64,000 nucleotides of DNA from Ignavibacteria bacterium (lineage in GTDB: Bacteria; Bacteroidota; Ignavibacteria; Kapaibacteriales; UBA2268): positions 62,001 through 126,000 of the forward strand of contig JAOAEE010000065.1 in the NCBI GenBank assembly GCA_026416955.1, read 5' to 3'. The position numbers were made by a program, and so were the translations under genes. The notes beneath the pieces are model-generated. The model had not been told where the DNA came from. It saw only the letters and a program-made list of their open reading frames with translations, and made no database searches. Shown piece by piece: positions 8,188-16,666 of the stretch. How positions within the stretch are numbered: the stretch's first letter is position 1; each line of letters opens with the position of its first letter.

Positions 8188-9113
8188 TAGTAAATCTTTA
8201 TTCTTTTGTGAAATTCGGGTAAGATTGAGCCAACGCAAGGTGCGAAGTGGTGTGCAATTCTTGCGCACAATTGCTTTGTGGGGGCATCGAGTTCACTTGT
8301 TACAAGGCGAAATGGATTTAACCTTTGAATTTTTTCAACTTTGTTCTTCAATTGTAATGAAATTTTTTCGAGCAAAACTTTGTTTAGATGGGAACCAAAA
8401 AAGAATAAAGAATCAATGGTAATGTTAAGTTCCTTGGCAATTTTTTCAAAATTTTGTTGAATAAGGTTTGGAATTTGCTCCTGAGAATTGTATTTGATTA
8501 GATTGTATGCAAAGAAATCTTGGTTCCTAACGATGCTATAATCAATGAATTTGTCGGAGATGTTGAATATACCAACTATTTTGCTTTTTTCTTCTGGGTA
8601 GTTGTAGAGCAAAGAATTGTGTGCTGAAATTTGACTAATTTCTATTCTTTCGACTATTTTCCCAACCTTGTTTGCAATGGTTTTGATTCCTTGAAATATC
8701 TTTTTGGGAATAATTGCAGCAAGATAATAAGTATGTTCTTTCCTAGGCATTAATTCAAAAAGATGGGTAGGGAATTCTTCTGTATTGAATTGTGGATATT
8801 GTTGGCGAATCTCAATGTTTATTACAGACAAGATTTCATTCGTTGAAATGTTTGGACGACCGGGGAATTGGGTCAATATTACATATTCCATCGGAATAGA
8901 CACAGAAATTATATTAGTAAATTCTACGAAATCGTTTAGTAATCCATATAGTTCTTTTAAAGGAATTTCATTGCTGGGATTATCTATGTTTTCAAGGTCA
9001 ATAGGGTCGGTTGTAGTTCCAATGTTTTTAAGATTTAACCCATTAGATGTCATTTCCAAAAGAGCCAAATATGTCCTTTCTGGTGAAAAAAATATTGATA
9101 AGATGCTATTCAT
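8187..9113 (-). CDS. PilM-like actin-fold protein (tentative)
   Basis: 308 residues, no signal peptide or membrane segment. The N-terminal part (a short beta strand with YLALLEM) and the middle ISVSIPMEYVILTQFPGRPN, followed by helices starting EILSVINIEIRQQYP, resemble the early part of PilM/GspL-type proteins. These share the actin ATPase fold and join inner-membrane pilus or secretion platforms. A second half with VGIFNISDKFIDYSIVRN looks like the repeated strand of that fold, but the glycine-rich phosphate loops are poorly preserved. It starts 16 nt after the HDOD gene and overlaps rsmD by one base. No other pilus gene lies nearby. The fold is an inference and the function is unknown. Confidence 0.5.
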   Translation of the reverse strand: MNSILSIFFSPERTYLALLEMTSNGLNLKNIGTTTDPIDLENIDNPSNEIPLKELYGLLNDFVEFTNIISVSIPMEYVILTQFPGRPNISTNEILSVINIEIRQQYPQFNTEEFPTHLFELMPRKEHTYYLAAIIPKKIFQGIKTIANKVGKIVERIEISQISAHNSLLYNYPEEKSKIVGIFNISDKFIDYSIVRNQDFFAYNLIKYNSQEQIPNLIQQNFEKIAKELNITIDSLFFFGSHLNKVLLEKISLQLKNKVEKIQRLNPFRLVTSELDAPTKQLCARIAHHFAPCVGSILPEFHKRIKIY

Positions 9114-9129
9114 AAATTTATTCCAAATT

Positions 9130-10308
9130 TTATTTTTTTCTTGTTTGTCTGAGAGTTTTGAAATAATAGATGGAACTAATTAGTTCCTTTTCAAAACCAA
9201 TTTCTTGAATGTGGGCAACATCTAATTTTGGTACATAATATAGAAAATCAGCTAAATGAATAATTGTAGCAAAATTCAAATGGCTTCTATCCAACAATGA
9301 AGGTTGGTGGTGGTACGCTACTGCTTCGACTATTTGTAGTGGGAAGCCCCAAAGCCCGAGTAAATATGCTCCAATTTGGGCGTGGGTACATTCGTATATT
9401 TCCAATTCTGCATCTAAATTGTCAATCGACTTTTGTTCAGAAAGAATCATTACATTTTGTGGGTATGTGTAAGTATTTAAAAGAACAAATTTACCAACAT
9501 CGTGAAGTACTCCGGCTGTATAAGCGCTATCTATTTCATATTTTTCTTTTAAGTACTTGTTTGCAAGGTGGTATGTATTCGATGCAACAACAAGGCTATG
9601 CTGCCAAAATTTTTCAAGATGTTTTCTGTTTTCTGTTGTCACCTTGAAATTCGAAAATAGATGAATGTAGAAAATTAATGATTTAATCACATTAACTCCA
9701 AGGTAGGATAATGCAAAATTGATATTGGTAATTTCCCTTTGCAAACCAAAGTATGCCGAATTTACAATTTGTAAAATTTTTGCAGTAAGATTTGGGTCCT
9801 TGGAGATTAAGTTTGAAATTTTGGTGAGCGAAAAATCTGGCTTAGAAATTTCTTGTTCTATTTGTAAATAAATTTCGGGTAAGGATGGGAGTGTTGTTGT
9901 ATTTTTAACTAATTCTGTAACTTTTTCATTTTTTAAAATAGATTGTAAATGTAATGTTCTTTCAATTCTTTCTTTAATATTTTCTTTGGTATATGGAGGT
10001 GTAACAAATTGATGAACATAATGAGTAATTTGGGCAATGGTTTGGTTTTCAAGATTTGGTACAAGTGCATATCGAACAACTTCTGGGAATAGTCTTTTAA
10101 TATCGTGTAAAAGGTTCGAGCCAGAAGCTAAAACTATGTTTGGGCTAGCAAACACAATGTCAATTTTGTTGTTTGCTAAGATTTGAAGACCTCTGTCTCC
10201 ATTTTCAGCAAAGAAAACATCGAATTCGTCTTGGATTGGAATAATGTTTTTTACTATTTCTTTTACTATTTGTTCGTCGTTGACAATGAAAAGAATACTT
10301 GTTTTCAT
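9130..10308 (-). CDS. Pseudo-receiver + HDOD signalling protein
   Basis: 392 residues. Residues 1-115 look like a response-regulator receiver (strand ILFIVND, then helix, then KIDIVFAS), but the key sites are lost. The phosphoacceptor Asp is Ser55, the Thr/Ser switch is Val83 and the conserved Lys is Pro104, so it should not be phosphorylated in the normal way. Residues 135-345 are an HDOD domain (LPSLPEIYLQI, FWQHS, SAYTAGVLHDVGKFVLL). The H269-D270 pair is retained, as is the later YHHQP. HDOD proteins act in signalling and cell-cycle or motility control rather than known catalysis. It heads a six-gene run. Confidence 0.8.
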   Translation of the reverse strand: MKTSILFIVNDEQIVKEIVKNIIPIQDEFDVFFAENGDRGLQILANNKIDIVFASPNIVLASGSNLLHDIKRLFPEVVRYALVPNLENQTIAQITHYVHQFVTPPYTKENIKERIERTLHLQSILKNEKVTELVKNTTTLPSLPEIYLQIEQEISKPDFSLTKISNLISKDPNLTAKILQIVNSAYFGLQREITNINFALSYLGVNVIKSLIFYIHLFSNFKVTTENRKHLEKFWQHSLVVASNTYHLANKYLKEKYEIDSAYTAGVLHDVGKFVLLNTYTYPQNVMILSEQKSIDNLDAELEIYECTHAQIGAYLLGLWGFPLQIVEAVAYHHQPSLLDRSHLNFATIIHLADFLYYVPKLDVAHIQEIGFEKELISSIYYFKTLRQTRKK

Positions 10309-10358
10309 AATCCTAAAAAATGAAATAATAAATTACAAAAAAATATTTTAAACAAAAA

Positions 10359-11666
10359 TTATTCCATATTTTGATGCACTCTTTCCCAAAAAGATGAAGA
10401 AAAATTTGGGTCTTTATAGTAAATAAATCTATGAATCTCTGGAAAAGATTTCAAAAATGTATTCGGTTTCATTCTTGCGTCTTTCGCTGGATATAAGGCT
10501 CCTCCGAATTCAATAATCATTTCGTCAACTTTGTCCAGTGTTGAAAATACTGTGTTTCCGATTGGAAAATCTATTGCAAGTGTCAAACCATCTTTTGGAA
10601 ATGAAAGTAGTCCCGGTTTTGGAAAGTTTCCGAAGGTTTTTAAAACTGTCAAAAAGGAAGTAAGACCACTTTTTTTAAATTCGTTTACAATCGATAAAAG
10701 ATTTTTTTCGCAATTTTCCCTTGGGATTACAAATTGGTACTGGAGGAATCCTTTCCTCCCATATAAATAATTCCAGTTGTTAACACCATCAAGGGGATAA
10801 AAAAACTTATCATAATCGACAATTTGCTCGGCAAAATTGTCAAATTGTTTCGAGTAGTATAAACTATTGAAAAGAAAATTAGAAAATCTATTGATTAAAG
10901 AAAAAGGCAAAACAAACGGAATGTTGATTTTGTTACTTTTTATTTTTTTTCTTAGTGAAATATTAGTATGATTTGCTCTTTGGTAAATGCCCCTAATAGC
11001 ATTTATCCCACCATTAGTAACGTCTACCCAAGCGACGGTGTAGTCGAATTTTTTTTCGGAATCCTCATTGATTCTGAAAAATTCATCTAAGGTTTTGAAT
11101 TTAATAGTTTCGAGGTAGAGATACTCGCTTTCTATCTTTTTTAACGAGAGTTCAGCCGTTAATATTAGACCAGTAAGACCTAAGCCCCCAATTGTTGCAA
11201 AAAATAACTCGTAGTTTTCATTTTTGGAGCAAAAATACTTCTTTCCATCTGAGCGTAAGAGTTCAAAGTTGTTTACATATCGTCCGAATGAACCAGAATT
11301 GTGGTGATTTTTTCCGTGTACATCGTTTGCAATAGCGCCGCCAAGTGTGATAAATTTTGTTCCCGGTGTTACTGGAAGGAACCAACCATATGGAATTACT
11401 AATTTTAAAATCTGTTCGAGTGTTACACCGCTTTCGCATTTAAGAATTCCTTTATTTGAGTCAAAATGTATGAAATGGTTCAATAGTGTAGTGTCCAAAA
11501 GTATTCCATTTTTGTTGAGACAAACATCCCCATAACTTCGCCCTAAGCCATAGGGTAGTACTTTCAAATTATTATTGAAAGGTATTAATTCGTCTCTCCA
11601 TAGAATTTTTTCAACTTTTTGGAAGGGATGTTTAGGGTAGCGTCCCCAAGATTCATAATTTTTCAT
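10359..11666 (-). CDS. DprE1-like FAD-dependent oxidase
   Basis: 435 residues. The N-terminal FAD-binding type 4 domain has LPYGLGRSYGD (about residues 37-47 of the chosen start) and the DprE1-type block TLGGAIANDVHGKNHH, where the His is the usual FAD attachment site. The C-terminal part carries the ALO-type oxidoreductase fold with LAIDFPIG. DprE1 oxidises polyprenyl-phosphoryl ribose on the way to D-arabinose donors. The start at 11666 overlaps the upstream stop as ATGA; a longer frame (7 codons) would begin inside that gene and was not chosen. Coupling to a prenyltransferase supports the assignment, but a related sugar oxidase is possible. No DprE2-type reductase is seen here. Confidence 0.72.
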   Translation of the reverse strand: MKNYESWGRYPKHPFQKVEKILWRDELIPFNNNLKVLPYGLGRSYGDVCLNKNGILLDTTLLNHFIHFDSNKGILKCESGVTLEQILKLVIPYGWFLPVTPGTKFITLGGAIANDVHGKNHHNSGSFGRYVNNFELLRSDGKKYFCSKNENYELFFATIGGLGLTGLILTAELSLKKIESEYLYLETIKFKTLDEFFRINEDSEKKFDYTVAWVDVTNGGINAIRGIYQRANHTNISLRKKIKSNKINIPFVLPFSLINRFSNFLFNSLYYSKQFDNFAEQIVDYDKFFYPLDGVNNWNYLYGRKGFLQYQFVIPRENCEKNLLSIVNEFKKSGLTSFLTVLKTFGNFPKPGLLSFPKDGLTLAIDFPIGNTVFSTLDKVDEMIIEFGGALYPAKDARMKPNTFLKSFPEIHRFIYYKDPNFSSSFWERVHQNME

Positions 11667-13099
11667 AACAAAAATGCCATTAACCAAGTAACAATCATAA
11701 TAAACTCTATAGCAAGAAGATACGGATTTTTTAAAGCTTCCATAACTGGGTCGTTATCTACTTTGCCTTTTTGAGCAAAAAACCAAATAAACATCAACCA
11801 TAATAAAAGGAGAAATGCATCTATCCATAAAAGTGAAGGGAATTTGTAAAGCTCCCAAACTTTTTCACTATTAATGTAAAGTATAAACACAATAACTGAG
11901 GCAAATGAACTAGAAATTCCAAATGTTTGAATAAAGTTGGTAAAATCAATATTGTATGGTCGCCCAGAGATATTCCCCTCGGCATTAGAAGAGATTTTAA
12001 GTTCCGTGAATCTCTTTAAAGTAGCAAGGGATAGGAAAAAGAACATTGAAAAAGCAAGGAGCCAATTCGAAATAGGAATATTGGTTGCAAGTCCACCTGC
12101 GTAAAGTCTTAGAACATAAAAAACGGATAGCAGGAAAACATCGAAAATAAATAATTGTTTTATTTTTAAAGAATATAGAAAATTCAATAAAACATATAAA
12201 AAGCAGACAAATGCAAACCAAAGATTGATTTCAAAAGAAAGGAAAAAACCTAAGATAAGTAAAATGAGAGAAATGAAGAAAGCAGTATAAAAAGAAATCA
12301 TTCCGCTTGCAATTGGGCGAAATTTCTTCTTAGGATGTTTTCTATCATTTTCAATATCAATTATGTCATTCAGAATATACATTGATGATGCAATAAGAGA
12401 AAAAGCAAAAAAAGCAATAACACTTTGTGTCCAAACAGAAAAATCAAAAAACTTATGGGCTAAAAGTATCGGGGCAAAAATTAAAATGTTTTTTATCCAT
12501 TGGTGTATTCGAATAAGTTTTAAAAAATTAGAAATTTTTGTTTTATTCTCTAATAAGTTTCCAGAAAAATTTTTTGTTTGTTTTTTTAGAAGAAACTGAA
12601 CGAATCTGGAATTAGAAACCAATATTGCATTTTTCGAAATTTTCCAAATGTGGAAATCGCAAATTGAATCACCAATATAAGTGAAATTAAATTTCCCAAG
12701 TTTTTCTTCTAAAAATTTTGCTTTGGTTTTCCCTTTCATCAAAATTTCCTCGTTCGAGCCGTACACTTCGTCGAATATTTGAAGTGTATTATTGATATTA
12801 TCTGCGATTTTTTGATTGGAAGCAGTTACCAACAATAGTTTATTATTGTTCCTTTTTGCCTCAAGTAGATAGTCAATTGTTTCTGTTCGATAAGGGAGAT
12901 TTTGATAGTCTATGTTCACATATTCAGAGAGTTTTTTCTTTAAAAACCTTCTCGATTTGAATAGCCATATCAATATTAAAAATATTCTTAAAGGATTTTG
13001 TTTTAGGAATGAAGTGATTTGTTCAATTAGTAAATCTGTGGAAATAAGAGTGTAATCTAAGTCGACGCATACAACTTCAGTTTGTTTTTTTTCTTCCAT
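11663..13099 (-). CDS. HAD phosphatase + UbiA prenyltransferase fusion (DPPR-synthase-like)
   Basis: 478 residues. Residues 1-175 are a HAD-type phosphatase with the nucleophile motif CVDLDYT (D13, D15), a VTASN motif II near 91 and the late acidic motif YIGDSICD. Residues 190-478 are a UbiA-family integral membrane prenyltransferase with about 8-9 helices and the diphosphate-binding motif NDIIDIEND (about 244-252), followed by RKHPKKKFRPIASG. The second Asp-rich loop is weaker. UbiA proteins of this kind transfer phosphoribose to polyprenyl phosphate. The HAD part could remove the extra phosphate, giving the substrate for the DprE1-like enzyme encoded next (ATGA overlap). That order is an inference. 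Confidence 0.75.
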   Translation of the reverse strand: MEEKKQTEVVCVDLDYTLISTDLLIEQITSFLKQNPLRIFLILIWLFKSRRFLKKKLSEYVNIDYQNLPYRTETIDYLLEAKRNNNKLLLVTASNQKIADNINNTLQIFDEVYGSNEEILMKGKTKAKFLEEKLGKFNFTYIGDSICDFHIWKISKNAILVSNSRFVQFLLKKQTKNFSGNLLENKTKISNFLKLIRIHQWIKNILIFAPILLAHKFFDFSVWTQSVIAFFAFSLIASSMYILNDIIDIENDRKHPKKKFRPIASGMISFYTAFFISLILLILGFFLSFEINLWFAFVCFLYVLLNFLYSLKIKQLFIFDVFLLSVFYVLRLYAGGLATNIPISNWLLAFSMFFFLSLATLKRFTELKISSNAEGNISGRPYNIDFTNFIQTFGISSSFASVIVFILYINSEKVWELYKFPSLLWIDAFLLLLWLMFIWFFAQKGKVDNDPVMEALKNPYLLAIEFIMIVTWLMAFLL

Positions 13100-13192
13100 T
13101 TTTTAAAAATAAAAATGCAAAAATAATAATGATTGCACTAACTTTTGTGCATAAATCAACAATTAAATATTATTGCAGTTGTAAAAAAGATA

Positions 13193-15355
13193 TTAATATT
13201 TTAAAATCTGGTCTATAGCGTTGAAAATTTTATCTTCCGTAACTAAAACATAATTTTCGTAATTAGGATGGTAGGGAATATGTGAATCATAAGATGCTAC
13301 TCTGATTATTGGAGCATCTAAATGGTTGAAAGCAAATTGAGAAACAGTTGCGGAAATTTCTGCACCGAAGCCATTTGTCCAAGTATCCTCGTGAACAATT
13401 ATCAATCTATTTGTTTTCTTTACGGAATTGATTACCAATTCTTTATCCCAAGGGATAATGGTTCGAAGGTCGATTATTTCAATGGAAATTTCGGGATTTG
13501 ATTTAATAAATCTTTTTGCGGCTTGAACAGAGTCTTTTACCCCCATACCCCAAGTTACAATAGTTAGATTTCGACCTTCTTGAACTATACGTCCTTTGCC
13601 AAAAGGTAGAAGGAAGTCCTTTCCGGGCTCGATGGAAGTTGAAAAGGGATGTCGGTATAAGCCCTTATGTTCACAAAAGATAACTGGGTCTTGAAGTCTG
13701 CAAGCAGTTTTAAGTAAACCCTTTGCATCGGCTGCATTTGATGGATATGCTATCATTAATCCTGGGATGTGTGCGAAAATTGATTCAATATTTTGGGAAT
13801 GGTATAAACCACCATGGATATAACCTCCGACAGCCACTCGTATTACAACTGGAGCAGAAAAGTTACCATTCGACCTATATCGCATTGTTGCAATTTCATT
13901 TTTTATTTGCATAAAAGCGGGCCATATGTAGTCGCCAAATTGCATTTCGACTACTGGTTTCATTCCTCTAAGAGCTAACCCTAAAGCAACACCAGCGATT
14001 GATGCCTCGGCAAGTGGTGAGTTAAAAACACGTTTGTTGCCAAATTTTGTAGAAAGTCCTTTGGTTGCAGTAAAAACCCCACCTTTTGGGTCTGCTATAT
14101 CTTCACCGAATATTACCATTTTTTCATTAATTTCCATTTCTTCGTGCAAAGCGTGGTTGATAGCATCGACCATAACAACATTTTCACCTGATTCTGGATA
14201 TTCCTCGGAATATTGTAAATTTCTTGTGCTTTCGGGAGCAAAAATATGGAGTATTGAATCTTCAGGTTTAGGGTCTGGTTCATCCCAAGCTTTGTCTGCC
14301 CAATAATCAATTTCTTTATTTACTTGTTCAAGAATATCATTTAATTCCTCGTGTGTCGAAATATTATTATCTGTTAAATAAGTTTGAAATTTCTTTATTG
14401 GGTCTTTTTCAAGAGCCCTTTCGAGTTCTTCTTTCGAGCGATATTTGCGATGGTCGTCGCTAGAAGAATGTGGAAGAAGTCTTTCAACAAGAGCGTGTAA
14501 AAGTACTGGTCCACAACCAGAAGTTGTGTAATCCAATGCTTCACGTGCAGCAACGAGGGATTCGAAGAAGTCGGTACCATCGAATGTTTTAATTTTTAAA
14601 TTTGAATAGCAACAGAACGTGTGGCCAACTGTTGCGCCCATAGATTGGTGTTCTCTTGGAACCGAGATAGCATATTTATTGTCTTGAATACAAAATATTA
14701 CTGGCAATTGGTCCCGTGTTGCCCAATTAACTGCTTCATAGAATTCCCCTTCGCTTGTGGCTCCTTCACCAGAATCGACATAGGTAACTTCGTCTGTTCC
14801 GTAGAATTTAGTAGCAAGAGCCGTTCCAACTGCATTCAGAAATTGTGTTCCAGTCGGGGAAGAAGCGGTTGGCATATTTAATTTAATATGCCCATAGTGA
14901 CCGGGCATTTGTCTTCCTCCACTTGCTGGACAATTTGGCTTGCCATAAGCCATTAAGAAATACTCAAAAGGTGTAATTCCAAGGGTGTAAGCTAAAGCAA
15001 CATCACGATAATATAGCCAGAACCAATCTTTGCCGGGCCGCAATGTTAACCCAATTGCAATTTGAATTGCTTCGTGCCCGCTACCTCCTATGTGAAAAAA
15101 AGATTTTCCTTGCTTAAGTAATTTTAGATGTTTTTCGTCGGTTAACCTTGATTGAAGCATTAATTTGTAAACCTTTAAGAGGTATTCTTTAGAAAGTTCG
15201 AGTTGAATGTGAGGAGGAATGTCCTTTCTCAATTTTACTGATTCACGCGAACACGCAGGACCACGATTGTGTACACAATAATCGGTCTCGAACGAGTCAG
15301 TGATTGCTTGTGAAATTACTTGCTCTGATAAATCAAGATAAGAATTTTTTGCCAT
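13193..15355 (-). CDS. 2-oxoacid dehydrogenase E1, fused alpha and beta subunits
   Basis: 720 residues. The first half (about 55-345) is a thiamine-diphosphate E1 alpha subunit with HIGGSGHEAIQIA, PGHYGH and the cofactor motif from about 194 to 226 (GEGATSEGEF ... QDN; Glu replaces the usual Asp of GDG). The second half (about 385-720) is the beta subunit: GEDIADPKGGVF, FNSPLAEASIAG, a pyrimidine-binding Glu in the same stretch, and the C-terminal transketolase-like domain. It decarboxylates a branched-chain 2-oxoacid or acetoin-like substrate and passes the acyl group to E2 lipoate. E2 and E3 genes are not in the window. It is transcribed alone, 93 nt from the next gene. The substrate is not certain. 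Confidence 0.88.
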   Translation of the reverse strand: MAKNSYLDLSEQVISQAITDSFETDYCVHNRGPACSRESVKLRKDIPPHIQLELSKEYLLKVYKLMLQSRLTDEKHLKLLKQGKSFFHIGGSGHEAIQIAIGLTLRPGKDWFWLYYRDVALAYTLGITPFEYFLMAYGKPNCPASGGRQMPGHYGHIKLNMPTASSPTGTQFLNAVGTALATKFYGTDEVTYVDSGEGATSEGEFYEAVNWATRDQLPVIFCIQDNKYAISVPREHQSMGATVGHTFCCYSNLKIKTFDGTDFFESLVAAREALDYTTSGCGPVLLHALVERLLPHSSSDDHRKYRSKEELERALEKDPIKKFQTYLTDNNISTHEELNDILEQVNKEIDYWADKAWDEPDPKPEDSILHIFAPESTRNLQYSEEYPESGENVVMVDAINHALHEEMEINEKMVIFGEDIADPKGGVFTATKGLSTKFGNKRVFNSPLAEASIAGVALGLALRGMKPVVEMQFGDYIWPAFMQIKNEIATMRYRSNGNFSAPVVIRVAVGGYIHGGLYHSQNIESIFAHIPGLMIAYPSNAADAKGLLKTACRLQDPVIFCEHKGLYRHPFSTSIEPGKDFLLPFGKGRIVQEGRNLTIVTWGMGVKDSVQAAKRFIKSNPEISIEIIDLRTIIPWDKELVINSVKKTNRLIIVHEDTWTNGFGAEISATVSQFAFNHLDAPIIRVASYDSHIPYHPNYENYVLVTEDKIFNAIDQILKY

Positions 15356-15460
15356 TTTTGTATTCCATTATTATTATACTTTTGCACTTATGGGTAACTA
15401 ACAAAAATATTAATTTAGTTTAAATTTTTTAAAAGGTTTTGACGAATAAAATTGTATTTT

Positions 15461-16603
15461 ATGAGTTGGAAAGAGATAATCAATCAAGAAAAAATTAAAA
15501 TTTTTTTCCAAAAAGTATTGAAAGAAAAAACGCTATCGAACGCATATTGTTTTTTTGGAATTGAGGGGGTTGGGAAATTTGCATTAGCTTTGAACATTAT
15601 TAAAACTTATAGTTGCCTTCAACCAAAAATTGAAGGGGATTTTTTAGAACCTTGTGAAGGATGTAGTAATTGTCTTTCGATTCGAAGTTTAAAATTTCCT
15701 AATGTTGAATATATCTTTTCCTTGCCTTCTTTTAAGACACAAGAAAAAGAAGGTGACAGTATTTATTCATCACTTTCTGATTCAGTAATAGAAGAAATGA
15801 ATTCTAAGTTGAGAAACAAAATAAATAACCCCTATGTAAAATTTGCAATTGAAGGTGCGAACCAAATACGTATTGCTCAGATAAGAGAATTAAGGAAAAG
15901 CCTTGCTCTTTCCAATTCATTTCCCGGTAGGAAATTTATAGTAATTTTTAACGCAGAGGATATGCGTGTGGAAGCACAAAATGCTTTTTTAAAGACATTG
16001 GAAGAACCAAGGGAAGATATTACCTTTTTTCTTTTAACAACAAGAAGAGAAAGCCTATTGCCAACAATTCTTTCAAGATGTCAATCGATTTTTTTCCCAC
16101 CATTGAGCGACGATGAAGTTTTCTTTTATTTGATAAGAAACTTCAACAAAAGTGAAAATGAACTAAGAATAGTTTCGAGATTTGCAAATGGCTCGATTAC
16201 TAAGGCAATCGAACTTGTAGAGTCCAATCTAAAAGAAACAAGAGATTATCTTGTTAATATACTTAGGTTTGCTTTAAAAAAAGAACTTCCGGGGAAACAA
16301 TTAATTGAAAGTATAGAAAAATTTGCAGAGAATTTAGATAAAAAAGGAGCACAAAGTTGCTTACAATTATTAGCAAATTGGATTAGAGATGCCATTTTGT
16401 TAACTCAAAATGGTACTAATAATTTAATTGTTAATTTGGACGACTTAGATACATTGAAACGGTTCTCGGAAAAATTTGGAAACAAACCTTTGGGTAGTGC
16501 TATCGAAATTATTGAAAATTGTAATCTTATGATAAATTCTAATGTTCAAATACCAAATGTATTTATTAATCTATTTTTAGAACTTAGAAAGTTATTATTG
16601 TAA
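15461..16603 (+). CDS. holB: DNA polymerase III delta' subunit (clamp loader)
   Basis: 380 residues. An N-terminal AAA+ domain has an altered Walker A with GIEGVGKFALA (Phe where Ser or Thr is expected) and a zinc-type cluster CEGCSNC. The family block FIVIFNAEDMRVEAQNAFLKTLEEP is followed by TTRRESLLPTILSRCQ. Delta' helps load the sliding clamp and does not hydrolyse ATP itself, which fits the altered loop. A TTG three codons earlier is in frame, but the ATG at 15461 (MSWKEI) was chosen. dnaB follows after 63 nt. DnaX and the other loader subunits are not in the window. Confidence 0.85.
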   Translation: MSWKEIINQEKIKIFFQKVLKEKTLSNAYCFFGIEGVGKFALALNIIKTYSCLQPKIEGDFLEPCEGCSNCLSIRSLKFPNVEYIFSLPSFKTQEKEGDSIYSSLSDSVIEEMNSKLRNKINNPYVKFAIEGANQIRIAQIRELRKSLALSNSFPGRKFIVIFNAEDMRVEAQNAFLKTLEEPREDITFFLLTTRRESLLPTILSRCQSIFFPPLSDDEVFFYLIRNFNKSENELRIVSRFANGSITKAIELVESNLKETRDYLVNILRFALKKELPGKQLIESIEKFAENLDKKGAQSCLQLLANWIRDAILLTQNGTNNLIVNLDDLDTLKRFSEKFGNKPLGSAIEIIENCNLMINSNVQIPNVFINLFLELRKLLL

Positions 16604-16666
16604 ATATTTTTTGTTTAAAGTTAAAGTGTTAAATTGGGTTCCAAATTTTTGGTAATTTTTTCAATT

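Noticed and set aside
8188..8268. Upstream 27 codons of the rsmD frame
   Set aside because: Wholly inside the PilM-like gene on the same strand; family N-terminus is MRVVGG at 8187.
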